A stretch of DNA of 64,000 bases from Plasmodiophora brassicae (lineage: Eukaryota > Endomyxa: Phytomyxea > Phytomyxea > Plasmodiophorida). The stretch covers positions 1,595,605 through 1,659,604 of the forward strand of contig CP145412.1 of the NCBI GenBank assembly GCA_036867785.1, in the 5' to 3' direction. The notes under the pieces were generated by a model. It had not been told where the DNA came from. It ran no database searches and worked only from the letters and a program-made list of their open reading frames with translations. Positions 20,176 to 29,871 of this stretch are shown in pieces (position 1 is the first letter of the stretch; each line of letters begins with the position of its first letter). The translations under genes were made by a program, and so were the position numbers.

Positions 20176-22755
20176 CTACCAGTAGTCGCCGCAGGAGCAT
20201 TCGCCGTTGTCGATGCGGTGGTACCGGCTTTGGTCGCGGATGCGGATGGGGCGCCGGCTGCCGGCCGACAGGCGCTTGGCGAAGTCGTGGCAATCGGGAC
20301 AGGTCGGCAGGTCCCTGGCGAGGTGGATCGGGGCGTCCGCCGGCAGCACCGACACGGCGTGGGCCAGCGCGATCTTCTCGCTGTGCACGCAGACGGACCG
20401 CGCCATCGCCCTGGCCAGGCTGGCGCCGCCGACGTGCTCGTCGATCGGCACCGTCCCCCAGGCCGGGTCCGGCCTGTACCCGAGGCGGCCCAGGTCCCTG
20501 ATCAGGCCCGCGTGACGTCGCACGAGGTCGGCGTCGGCGTGGAACTCGTTGTCGTTCGCCCAGAAGTGCACGCTCGCCGTCTCCAGCATCAGCGTCGTCC
20601 TGGTCGCCGGTTTCAGCACGCCGCGCTCCCGCATGCGCCCCTGAACACGGACGACATCCTGCAGGCGGCCGGCGGCGGCGTACACGCTCGCCAGCAGCGT
20701 GTACGTCGTCGTCAGCAGCGGGCCGGTCGTACCGGGTGCCGACACGACCCGGGCGAAGGCGCGCTCGGCGCGCGGCACGTCCCTGTGCTTGCGGCACGCG
20801 TCCAGGACGGCCAGCCACGACGACAGGTCGCCGTCGCCGGCCAGAAATTCGGCGTCCGACAGGCGGCCCATCTGGCCGTGCAGGCCGATCAGGCAGTTGG
20901 TGTGGGACGAGCGCATCGGCGTGCGCCAGGCGCCCGCGAACTCGTCGACGAGGGCGTTGGCGCGGTCCAGGTCGCCGGCCTGGCCGCACCCGATCAGCAG
21001 GGCCAGCAGCGTGACCTCGTTCGGCGTGACGCCCGCCTGCTTCATGGCCCGGAACGTCGACAGCGCCTCCTGCAGCAGGCCATGGTGCCCGTACGCCGAT
21101 ATCATCGACGTGAACGTCTGCACGTTCGGCGGCGGCGACGACGACGACGTGCGCGCCCGGAACACGCCCTCGGCGACGTCGAGGCGGCCGCAGACGGCGT
21201 ACGCGGCGATGAACGCGCTGGCGACCCGGTCGTCGCCGATGAGCGGTGTGCCGCGCGCGTACTCGTGCAGGCGCCGCAGGAAGGACAGCTCGAAGCAGCG
21301 GCCGCAGGACGACACCAGCAGGCAGAGGACGGGTGCCGCCGCCGCCGCCTGGGCGCCATGGACGTCGTTGCTCACCATTGATTCGAACAGGTCGACGGCG
21401 TCGACGATGCGGTCCGACCGGGCCAGCACGCCAATCACGTTCGTGTACATGGGCAGGTCCAGGCGCAGGTGCGCCTGCTGGCGCACGCGCCCCTCGAACA
21501 GGGCGATCGCTTTGCCCGGCTGCCCGTGATGGCTGTAGGCGGCGATCATGGCGTTCAGCGTCGGCAGGCGGGGCAGCGCGTCGCCCGTGCACCGCGCCCT
21601 GAACACGTCCTCGGCGGCTGCCAGCGCCCCGCACCGATCGTAGGCGTAGATGAGCGCACAGGCGACGATGTCGTCCGCCGCCGGCAGCAGCGACCGGTCG
21701 CTAGCGTACCGGTGCAGGGCCTCGATGGCCGCCTGGTCGGCGCAGCGCCCGGCGGCGGTGATCAGCGCGCTAAGGACGGGCGCGCCGACCGGAACGCGTC
21801 TCGCGCTCATGACCTCGAACAGGTCGATGGCCGGCCCGATGCGATCCTGCTTGGCAAGCACCGACAGCACATGGGTAAAGTTGTGCTCGGAAGGCGGCAC
21901 GCCGACGGCGTCCATGACCTGCAAGGCATCCAGGGCGGCGTCGACGCGGTCCTGCGCCAGCAGCGCCTTGATCAGGTTGCCGAACGCGCGATGGTTGCCG
22001 TGCGGGGCGATCGTGTGCCGGCGCACCAGCGCCAGCAAGCGCTCGGCGGTGTCGGCCCCGATCGTCGACTCGCGTGATTCCGCGCAGCAGGCGGCGAACA
22101 TGGAGAAGAGCTTCTCGGTGATGTCGACGCCGTTGGCGACCGCGTCCGACACGAGACGTTGCAGGGCGGTGGACGGCTGCTGGGCCGCCCGGCAGACGTG
22201 AGCCACGCCCAGGATGGTGCTGTGCGACCTGGGCCCGAGCCTGTCGTACAGGTCCAGGGCGTCGTGGACCATGGGCGGGTTGGCGGCCAGGCACGCGCCG
22301 AGGAACGTGCCGAAGAGCGTGTCGCAGATGGGGATCCCCCGAGCGGCCGTAGCTTCCAGGACCCGCGCCGCCTTCGCCGGCAGGTGCCGTTTGCAGAACG
22401 ACATCATGGCCTGGAAGAAGCGCACGTCGGCCCGGACGCGGGCGCCCTCCGGCATGGCGAGGACACGCTCGAAGACGCGCCAGCCGTTGCCCGGATCGGT
22501 TTCCTGTTTCAGCGCGCTGACCGCTAGCGGCACGGACGGCGCCCGACTGAACGCATCATACAGCGACCGGTCCGGCGCCGGCGCACCGGCCTGGCCACGT
22601 CGCCGGGCCTGCGTACGCCCCGACGTCGCACACCGGCGCAAACGACAGGCGCAACGCACCTGACGCAGGAGGCCATCCATTGGGGCTGGGGCAAGCCGCG
22701 CAGCTCCGCGCCGCCTTGGACCGTCTGCGCTCCGCTCGACCGCCGGCCGTCCCAT
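20176..22755 (-). CDS. PPR-DYW protein, predicted organellar C-to-U RNA editing factor
   Basis: An uninterrupted frame of 859 residues. An arginine-rich N-terminus suits organelle import. About 16-18 PPR repeats follow, for example FNQ/TFTSMISAYGHHGLLQEALS and PNEVTLLALLIGCGQAGDLD, then E-type repeats (YTLLASVYAAAGRLQDVV) and a complete DYW deaminase: HSEK, CPDCHD and the terminal CSCGDYW. The PG box is degenerate (KPATRTTLML in place of a Pro-Gly). Compared with the gene at 6491 the architecture is the same but shorter and the frame is intact. DYW proteins outside land plants occur in a few protists with mitochondrial C-to-U editing (heteroloboseans, Acanthamoeba, Physarum). The gene is head to head with the RecQ helicase. 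Confidence 0.92.
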   Translation of the reverse strand: MGRPAVERSADGPRRRGAARLAPAPMDGLLRQVRCACRLRRCATSGRTQARRRGQAGAPAPDRSLYDAFSRAPSVPLAVSALKQETDPGNGWRVFERVLAMPEGARVRADVRFFQAMMSFCKRHLPAKAARVLEATAARGIPICDTLFGTFLGACLAANPPMVHDALDLYDRLGPRSHSTILGVAHVCRAAQQPSTALQRLVSDAVANGVDITEKLFSMFAACCAESRESTIGADTAERLLALVRRHTIAPHGNHRAFGNLIKALLAQDRVDAALDALQVMDAVGVPPSEHNFTHVLSVLAKQDRIGPAIDLFEVMSARRVPVGAPVLSALITAAGRCADQAAIEALHRYASDRSLLPAADDIVACALIYAYDRCGALAAAEDVFRARCTGDALPRLPTLNAMIAAYSHHGQPGKAIALFEGRVRQQAHLRLDLPMYTNVIGVLARSDRIVDAVDLFESMVSNDVHGAQAAAAAPVLCLLVSSCGRCFELSFLRRLHEYARGTPLIGDDRVASAFIAAYAVCGRLDVAEGVFRARTSSSSPPPNVQTFTSMISAYGHHGLLQEALSTFRAMKQAGVTPNEVTLLALLIGCGQAGDLDRANALVDEFAGAWRTPMRSSHTNCLIGLHGQMGRLSDAEFLAGDGDLSSWLAVLDACRKHRDVPRAERAFARVVSAPGTTGPLLTTTYTLLASVYAAAGRLQDVVRVQGRMRERGVLKPATRTTLMLETASVHFWANDNEFHADADLVRRHAGLIRDLGRLGYRPDPAWGTVPIDEHVGGASLARAMARSVCVHSEKIALAHAVSVLPADAPIHLARDLPTCPDCHDFAKRLSAGSRRPIRIRDQSRYHRIDNGECSCGDYW

Positions 22756-23101
22756 GCCGCGGGCTGCCCATTCGCATCGTCAACGCCACCTCTGCAGAAC
22801 ACGTACACCCGCGATGTCGACGATCAGTAGACCCACCGTTCCGTGCAACGTAACAGAACGGGCCCTGTCCCGGTGCTCGTTGTACCGGCATCGGCGACGC
22901 AAGCACCCGGTGCAGGGCAGTGACCGAGCGTATGCGATCGGTTGCGAATGATGCTCTGTCTCGGAATTCGCCGGCCTCGGGGGGATTGGCTCATGGGCTG
23001 CAGATGTGGGGGCGAGGCGCGGGGTGCGGTGCACACTGCACACTGCAGAGCTGCGCGTGCGGCCCCCGTGGAGCAGCTGCGAACTGCAACCGGTCGTCGC
23101 G
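22756..23101. other. Bidirectional promoter region
   Basis: About 345 bases between the PPR-DYW gene (reverse) and the RecQ gene (forward). No coding sequence is supported. Confidence 0.4.
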
Positions 23102-25940
23102 ATGGCGGCCGCAGATGTCGTTGACCTGACTGCTGACGACGACGACCGAGGCCATGGTCGCGACGACGGCAAGGTCGACGGCGGCGATGGCGACAGTGAT
23201 GATGGAATCCGTCGGAGGATCAGGGTGCTGCAGGGGGAGATCGATCAGCGTCGGGCGGTGATCCGGACATTGCAACGTGTACTGGACGAGCGAGCGGAGG
23301 CTCGCCTCGCCGTCGAGCGCGACGCGGTACAACGCCGGTTCATGTCGGACGGTGCTGACGGGAAGCGGTACCCCTGGACGGACGAACTGGAGCGGGCCCG
23401 GAAGGACAAATTCCATCTCGGTCATTGGCGCCCTATGCAGAAGGAGATCTGCGATGCGTTCCTGTCTGGGCACGACTGCTTGGTCTTCCTTCGTAAGTCG
23501 TCACCACGTATCGTCGCTGATGTTCCGTATTGTCGCTGACCGACTGGCGGTCACATCGTCAGCGGCTGGGTCAGGCAAGAGCCTATGCTTTCAACTGCCG
23601 TCAGTCATTGGCAACCAGGGCGTCACCCTCGTTATATCTCCGCTGGTAGCGCTAATGCATGACCAGGTGCGACGCCGTGACGTTCGACACGCGTTTCACA
23701 CGGTGAATGGTTTTCGATCGACAGGTCTCACAGATGGTCGAACTCGACATCGCCGCTGCCCGGATCAGCGCCGACACTGATAGCGATACCAGGAGTGCTA
23801 TCTACGCCCGCATCCGAGATGTACGGACCGGTCTTCTCGTATGGGCTGCCGGGTCCTGACAACCGCCATCCAGGGGTCACTTGCCCTGCTGTACATATCG
23901 CCGGAATTCCTCATCAAGTCCAAGCGCATGCAGACAGCCATCTCCAAGGCGTCGCACTCGAATCGGATCGCACGTATCGCGATTGATGAGGCGCGTAAGT
24001 CACGCGCCGTTGCCCTGCACAGCACGCTCTTACGACGGCTCTCTGTCAGATTGTTGCTCCCAGTGGGGACATGACTACCGACCTGACTACGCGTATGAAT
24101 ATGACAATGCTGCCGTTGCGTTGCTTATATGCAAACGTGCAACGTGTCAGGAAACTTCGTATCCTTCGGAGCCTGTGTCCAAGTTGTCCAATCATGGCGT
24201 TGACGGCAACGTGTGGTACGTAATTGCCATCGTCCTTTATATCACGTGGGCGTTCTCATTCTGGGTGGGAAAATCGCAGACAACGAGACGGCCAAGGACG
24301 TCACGAGGATTCTCGGCCTGCGTCCGAATACGCTGGTCTTCCGGCAATCCGTCGACCGGCCGAATTTGTTCTACGAGGTCGCCGTTCGCTGCTCCTATCG
24401 CTGGCGTATGTTGAGTTGGAAGCTGCAGGTTCGCCCCAAACCACCATCGATGCAGGAGTTCACGTCGGAGGTTGCCCAACTCATCCTGACCGACAGCCGG
24501 TTCGCGTCGCAATCAGGTCAGGGCCAGGTGTCCCATCCGCTCGTCAACGACCGTTGCCCTTTGACGAGGCAGTTACGCAGGCATCATCTACGTGTTGAGC
24601 CAGAAGGAAACGGAGCAGCTGTGCGAGCAACTGCAGAAAGCCGGTGTGACGTGTGCGCCGTACCATGCCAACATTGACGAGTCGTTCAAACGACGGGCCT
24701 TCAGCAAATGGAAGAGGAACGAGATTCAGATTGTGGTTGCCACTGTCGGTCGTGCATTATTCCCGGTTCCGCTCTTTCCCTGACTTGGTGTGCATCTCAG
24801 GTGGCTTTCGGGATGGGAGGTATGTCGACACCGATCAACAGAATTCCGTTTTCGGTCGCGGTGCCTCACTGGTTCCTGTTGCGACAGTGTCGAAACCTGA
24901 TGTGCGCTTCGTCATCCACTATGCGCTATCAAAGGTACTGCAGAAAACTGGCGTTCAATTACGTCATCATATCAAGTATGGAAGCCATATAGTCTCTGTC
25001 CGGGTACTATCAGGAAGCGGGACGAGCTGGGCGAGACCGCCTTCCCGCATGGTGCATCCTCTACTTCAGTCCAAGTGATGTACTACGAGTCGCTGCGCTA
25101 ACGTGCGATGGGCACGCTGGTTGGTTCGGTGTTCGGCGATCAGTCGCAACAGTCTAATGACTGCCGGTTACAACTAGGCGAACGCAACCTGATAGAGATG
25201 CTGAACTACTGTGTTAACATGCGCACGTGCAGGCACGCCTTGATCGAGAGGCATTTTCAAGAGCAACAGCTCCCCGACCGATGTGACAACTACTGCGACA
25301 AGTAACCTGCCGATCAATCGCTCTCCTCTATCTGCCTCTCTGCTGATACTCTTGTTTTCGTAGCTGTCAGCGGGACCAGTCACTTCTCGAGAAGCGCGAT
25401 GTCACGAGGGTCGTCGCCGCGCTATTGCAGTATTTACGTTCTTCTGGAGCAAGGCTCACCATTCTTCAACTGGCGGATGGATGGCGCGGCGTGGGGCCCG
25501 TCGAGAATCGTGTGCCGGGTGATGCCGCATTGGACGCGAAAGCGTTTTCCAGGGCGGACACCATGCGCGTTATTGTATGGCTTGTGGCGCGTTCGTATCT
25601 CCAACTGGACTACACCGTCACCAAGTACACGACGCAGGCCTACGTCACGTGCAGGAAGAGCGGTGTGCGGCAGTTCAACCCTGCACAGCCCTTCGTTGTG
25701 TCATTCCTACCGACGCCGAAGCGACAACGAACTCCGAGTGACCCGGTAGACGCCGGGCCCAGTACTGCCCCTCAGTCCAACCTGCCAGCGCCGCCGAACC
25801 CAAGACAGGGACCTGCCCGGAAAAGGAAACCCGCCCAGCGATCGTCGGCGTCGTCGTCGTCGAGCAAGCGCGCCGCCAGACGCCAGTCTGGCTCGCGGTC
25901 GTCGTCCTCCGATCTGGAGCCTGATTCCGACTTCGAATAG
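23102..25940 (+). CDS. RecQ-family DNA helicase (RECQ1-like)
   Basis: A gene of about 13 exons. An acidic N-terminus and a coiled coil ([20 protein letters not shown]) as in RECQ1 precede [20 protein letters not shown]. Exons then restore [14 protein letters not shown] (Walker A), [28 protein letters not shown] (motif II and RecQ loop), IMALTAT (III), [26 protein letters not shown] (IV), VATVAFGMG then [11 protein letters not shown] (V), and [12 protein letters not shown] (VI with arginine finger). The RecQ zinc region [10 protein letters not shown] ... CDNYCDNC follows, then a winged-helix part and a Ser/Lys/Arg-rich tail ending at 25940. No HRDC domain was recognised. RecQ helicases unwind 3'-5' at stalled forks and recombination intermediates. 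Introns verified include 23493-23562. The reading frame is kept across each splice that I checked. Confidence 0.9.
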
Positions 25941-26140
25941 CGATTGCCATGTCACTGTCCGAGTACAAGGATTCGCGTACCCTGGTCAATGGCACAACAC
26001 GAAACCGTCTGCAGTCAGTTCAGTGTCAACCGCGGCAGGTTGCCGTCTCGTGGCATATATCGCCTAATGGCGGCAGTGCGGGTCGCTGCTTCAGGGTGAT
26101 CGTTGCACCGGCGGCGCACGTTTTGGACCGCGCCCGGGCG

Positions 26141-28389
26141 ATGACGGCGGTGGATGACGGGGATGATGATGGGGCGCCCGGTCGGCAGGAGGGCGTCACG
26201 CCGGACACGATCGGGGCGGTCCTCGAGAACATCCGTCGCGATCTGGGCGACCGGTCGACCGAGAAGCGGCGCACGGCGATCGCCCTGATCGACAAGCAGA
26301 TCCGGGCGTGGATTGCGAACCCCGCCCTGCGCGCCCGCGTCGTTTTCGCCCTGGACGCGTTCATCGCCGACCTGGCGTCCGGCAAGCTGGACCTGCAGAA
26401 ATCCGGGCTCGTCGGCGTCTCGGGTAGCGCATGCCATCGTTTCGGCGACCCGGGCTGTCGTCCTTAACTTCCCTATCGTTGTAGTGTGCGTGGTGGCGGA
26501 TGGGCAGAATCCAGCCGTCAGGTATCGCAAGCATCGCAGGAAGCGGGGCCCGTCCACCTGTGACCCTGATTGTTGCCAGGGAACGATTGCCGGAGATCAT
26601 ACCTCTTGTCATATCGATGCTGTCTGTCCAGGGCGCCGTGCTGCGCCTGACGTACCTGGCATGTCCGTATCAGAGTGGGCCTTGCCCAACCCCACACGCC
26701 TGATGCGCGTCATGTGCACCAGGTGAGTGCCTGTACAATATCATCAAGGTGGCACGCCAGGCAGCTCTGCACTATCTCGTACCGCTGTTTTCCAGGCTCC
26801 TTGCCCTGTCGTCGTGCTGCGAGGCCCTCGTCCGCAACGCCGCCGAACTTCTCACCGAGCTCCTCAAGGACATCGTCCTGGATTCGCGGGACGACTCTGG
26901 CCTGATCCTGTCTGCGCTGCGCCCAGGTACGCAATCGACCTGAGCGCGCAGCAGTCTGCCCCTCCCCCCTGACTCGTCGCCTCCGGTAGTGCTGGCGCAT
27001 GGCCTTCGAATCCATCGCGATGCCCACATTCGGATGTTCCTGCTAGCCTGGATCGACGTCCTGCACAACGGGGCCATCATGACGGCTGAGGATGCCGGGT
27101 TCGCAGTGGGTCCTCTGTTCGCCATGCTTTCTGATGCGCATCCCGACATCTGTGTGCACGCTCGGCGGTGCCTGCGTGCCCTATCGCGCCCGGCAAACCT
27201 GCCTTTCATTGCCAGGTTCGCCATGGCGTGCCGTCATCCCGTGTCGAGTCGGGTCGCCGCTCTGGAATCCATCAAGGAGCTGGTTCGCCAGCTGGACAGC
27301 ACCGTCCCGCATCGCGTGCTCCACTCCATTCTGTCTTGCCTGGACGACGAGAACGAGTCGATCGCCGATGCTGCAACGGAAGCCGACGCCGCCGTCCGGT
27401 CCACGATCATCGACTTGACCGATAAGGCCGTGCTCGCCGTCCTCGTTGGGGCCATGTCCTGGCGTCGTCCGCGTTCGCGATCGTCCGCATTGCACTACCT
27501 CCTACTCGGGGTTCGTCGACACCCGTCGACGGATCTTCCCAACTTGTTGCCCGTCATCGACGACGTTCCCGTCGGGCTGCTGCCGACCGTTGTCGAGATC
27601 ATTGCGCGAATCGCCGTCTGCCGGCAACGCGTCGCACAGACGTGCGGCGAGCTGGTCGACAAGATCGTCTCCCGGCCGTCGATGATGGAGCGTCGTGCTG
27701 CCAGCGTGGCCATTGCACGGTTCGCGGAACACTTTGGTGGGCCGTTCGTGCTGAGCACCATTGCGGCACACATCGTGGGGCATTCCGGCGGGCGGCGCGA
27801 ATGCGCCAGGCTTGTGCACACGCTGCAGATGTGTCTGATGCTGACTCCCGAACTGGCGCCGTGCCACACGCAGCTGCCTGAACTGTTCCCTGTCCTGTTC
27901 GAGGCATGGTGCTGCAATCCGATCGCTGCCATCGCGCTGTGTCTCCAGGCAGGCGTCTACGAGCTCGCCAGCCTGATCGTCGGGACCATGTACGCTGCAT
28001 GACGTGTGGTTTGGATCACCTGGCTGACGGTCGTTCTCGGTTGCAGGGACCGTCTGGACGCGTCCTCCTGGGACTCGCTGGAGCAAGTCGTGCAGCTGGT
28101 CGAGCTGCTGGACAGTCCCGCCCTCCACAGGGCTCGCATGGACCTTGCGAGCGCGATGGCGCATCCCTACCTGTACAAGTGCTTGCTCGGCCTGCTGCTG
28201 CTGCTGCCACAATGCCCAGCGTTTGATGCCCTGCACCGCCGACTCGTTTTCGTTTCACGCGCCTCGCTTGGGCAATGTTCGGATGCGACCCCTGCGGCGA
28301 TGGCGTGGTCGTCGCGCCGAGGCCTGCACATTGACATCGACAGGCTGTTCAACGTGTTTCTTGCGAAGAACGACCTTCGCGCTGCCTGA
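26141..28389 (+). CDS. VAC14: VAC14-like scaffold of the PIKfyve/Fab1 complex
   Basis: Start MTAVDDGDDDGAPG, then HEAT-type helices: EKRRTAIALIDKQIRAWI, KLDLQKSGLVGVS (the KGGLIGLA position of VAC14) and YNIIKVARQAALHYLVPLF. Next come RNAAELLTELLKDIVLDS, RMFLLAWIDVLHNGAIM (the RQFLVSWI position) and a long central HEAT array. The C-terminal signature of the VAC14_Fig4_bd family is clear: LFEAWCCNPIAAIALCLQAG, EQVVQLVELLDSPAL and PYLYKCLLGLLLLLPQCPAF. VAC14 holds the Fab1/PIKfyve kinase and Fig4 phosphatase that make and turn over PI(3,5)P2 on endolysosomes. The last intron (about 27989-28047) restores TMDRLDASS. Introns between about 26430 and 27000 were not fully resolved. Confidence 0.85.
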
Positions 28390-28726
28390 CGTTCTGCAGG
28401 CGAGTTTACGTATCAAGTACCCCGCATGCGGTGCATTTCTGTCGAGGTATACGTTTTCGCACCAGGGGATCCCGTCACCGCGCCGTTCCCCCTCGAATCG
28501 TGTGTACCGTTCCCGGTCGGAACGGAATCGGTACACCGTGTTCCGTTCGCGTCTGCTCGTGTCTGAGTTGGCGCAATCTGGCAAAGACACAGGTGCGTCG
28601 TGCGCCCGCAGAAGCGGCACCGCGTCATCCACTCATAAACGGTCCGACAGCGATGCGTTTCGTTCGCCTGCCTGACGTGTGTTCACGCAACGCTGACGAA
28701 CACTGTGGTGTGTGTGTGTGTGCGGT
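28390..28726. other. Convergent intergenic region with hairpin
   Basis: Lies between the ends of VAC14 and eIF3h. A hairpin at 28502-28536 pairs GTGTACCG with CGGTACAC and, inside it, TTCC with GGAA around a five-base loop, with a small bulge. A short GT repeat follows near 28702-28720. It may shape the 3' ends of the two convergent transcripts; no other feature was seen. Confidence 0.5.
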
Positions 28727-29761
28727 TTATTTGCTGGCGTGGACACTACTGGGCGCACCGGCGATATGCTCCGGTTCGTTGTGATGGGCGGCCGACAGGC
28801 TTTCGGCAACGTACATCCGGGTGTAGGCCGTGGCGGCGAGGTCGTTCACCTGGTTGCATATTTGACGCAGCGTGTGCGTCACCAGGAATGCGTCCAGGCG
28901 AGAGGGCGCTGTCGGAACGGCGCCACTGCCTGCGATCTTCTGCCTGGCCAGGTTGCGCTGGTAGAACTGGTACCTGCTCTGCTCCTGGGCGTACCCATGG
29001 ACACTCTCGCCCAAGGCCTTCAGGTCCCGGGCCAGGATCGCATGCTGCGACATGGACAGGCGGTCGAACTCGCACGAGACGGTGCCGCTCTCGCGCAGCT
29101 CGTACAGGAACGCATGGACCAGGTTCGAGTTGTGCACCTTCAGCGGGACCTCCTCGAAGATCCTGTTCGAGTCAATGTTGTGCCGCGCGAACCCGTCCCG
29201 GGTCTGGTCGCCAGCCTTGTAGAACGCCATGAATGCGTTCGTCAGTCGGTACGCCTTGATGGCCAGCGTGCCGTAGGCGGTCCGGAACGGGTCGTAGACG
29301 ATGACGACCGAGTTCGGGATGCTGACCTGGTAGTCGTACTGTGTGGCAATGATCGACGACCATGCGGACGCGCCGTCCGCGTCGTGCATCATGTCGCCGG
29401 ACGACAGCGACTGGTACCACCCGACGCTGTTGCAGTCGACGTTCACCTCGCGAAGAAGTTTCATCATCTGCAGCTGGAACGCCGCGTCATCACGGGCGGC
29501 CGCATCATCGTTCTCCTCGTCGTCCTTGACATCCTTGGCCCAATGCGGGCGCGTGATCGCTGGCGGGGCCGGCGTCGGCGCTGGCATGGGGAAGCATCCA
29601 GTCACCTCGAGCTTCCCGCTGACGTCCAGACCAAGCAATTGCCCGGACACGGGCTCGGGTAGGCTCTCGCGCGCATGCTTGATGATCTTGATGATGACGA
29701 GACCGTCGAGCTGGACAGCATCCAGGCCCGGTGCCTGGCCACGCCGGTCGTCCACCACCAT
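28727..29761 (-). CDS. EIF3H: Translation initiation factor 3 subunit H
   Basis: 344 residues from ATG 29761. The N-terminal MPN domain reads VQLDGLVIIKIIKHARESL, QLLGLDVSGKLEVTGCFPMP, FQLQMMKLLREVNVDCNSVG then WYQS, and IPNSVVIVYDPFRTAYGTLA, all at the positions typical of eIF3h. The JAMM metal-binding residues are absent (NSVGWYQS in place of an active HxHPxx), as expected for this inactive subunit. The C-terminal helices (LVHAFLYELRESGT, then YQFYQRNLARQK) match the eIF3h tail. It is one of two MPN subunits (with eIF3f) of the eIF3 octamer that binds the 40S ribosome. It lies head to head with the INTS8-like gene, only about 110 bases apart, so they likely share a promoter. Confidence 0.92.
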   Translation of the reverse strand: MVVDDRRGQAPGLDAVQLDGLVIIKIIKHARESLPEPVSGQLLGLDVSGKLEVTGCFPMPAPTPAPPAITRPHWAKDVKDDEENDDAAARDDAAFQLQMMKLLREVNVDCNSVGWYQSLSSGDMMHDADGASAWSSIIATQYDYQVSIPNSVVIVYDPFRTAYGTLAIKAYRLTNAFMAFYKAGDQTRDGFARHNIDSNRIFEEVPLKVHNSNLVHAFLYELRESGTVSCEFDRLSMSQHAILARDLKALGESVHGYAQEQSRYQFYQRNLARQKIAGSGAVPTAPSRLDAFLVTHTLRQICNQVNDLAATAYTRMYVAESLSAAHHNEPEHIAGAPSSVHASK

Positions 29762-29871
29762 CGATCGCGTTGTGCCGCCGCGCACTCCGCCGCGGACCTT
29801 CGCGCGATGTCGTCGAGATGCGCCCCAAAACCGTCAGAGGCTGACGCGCACCTGCCCCGTGCCATTGCGTC

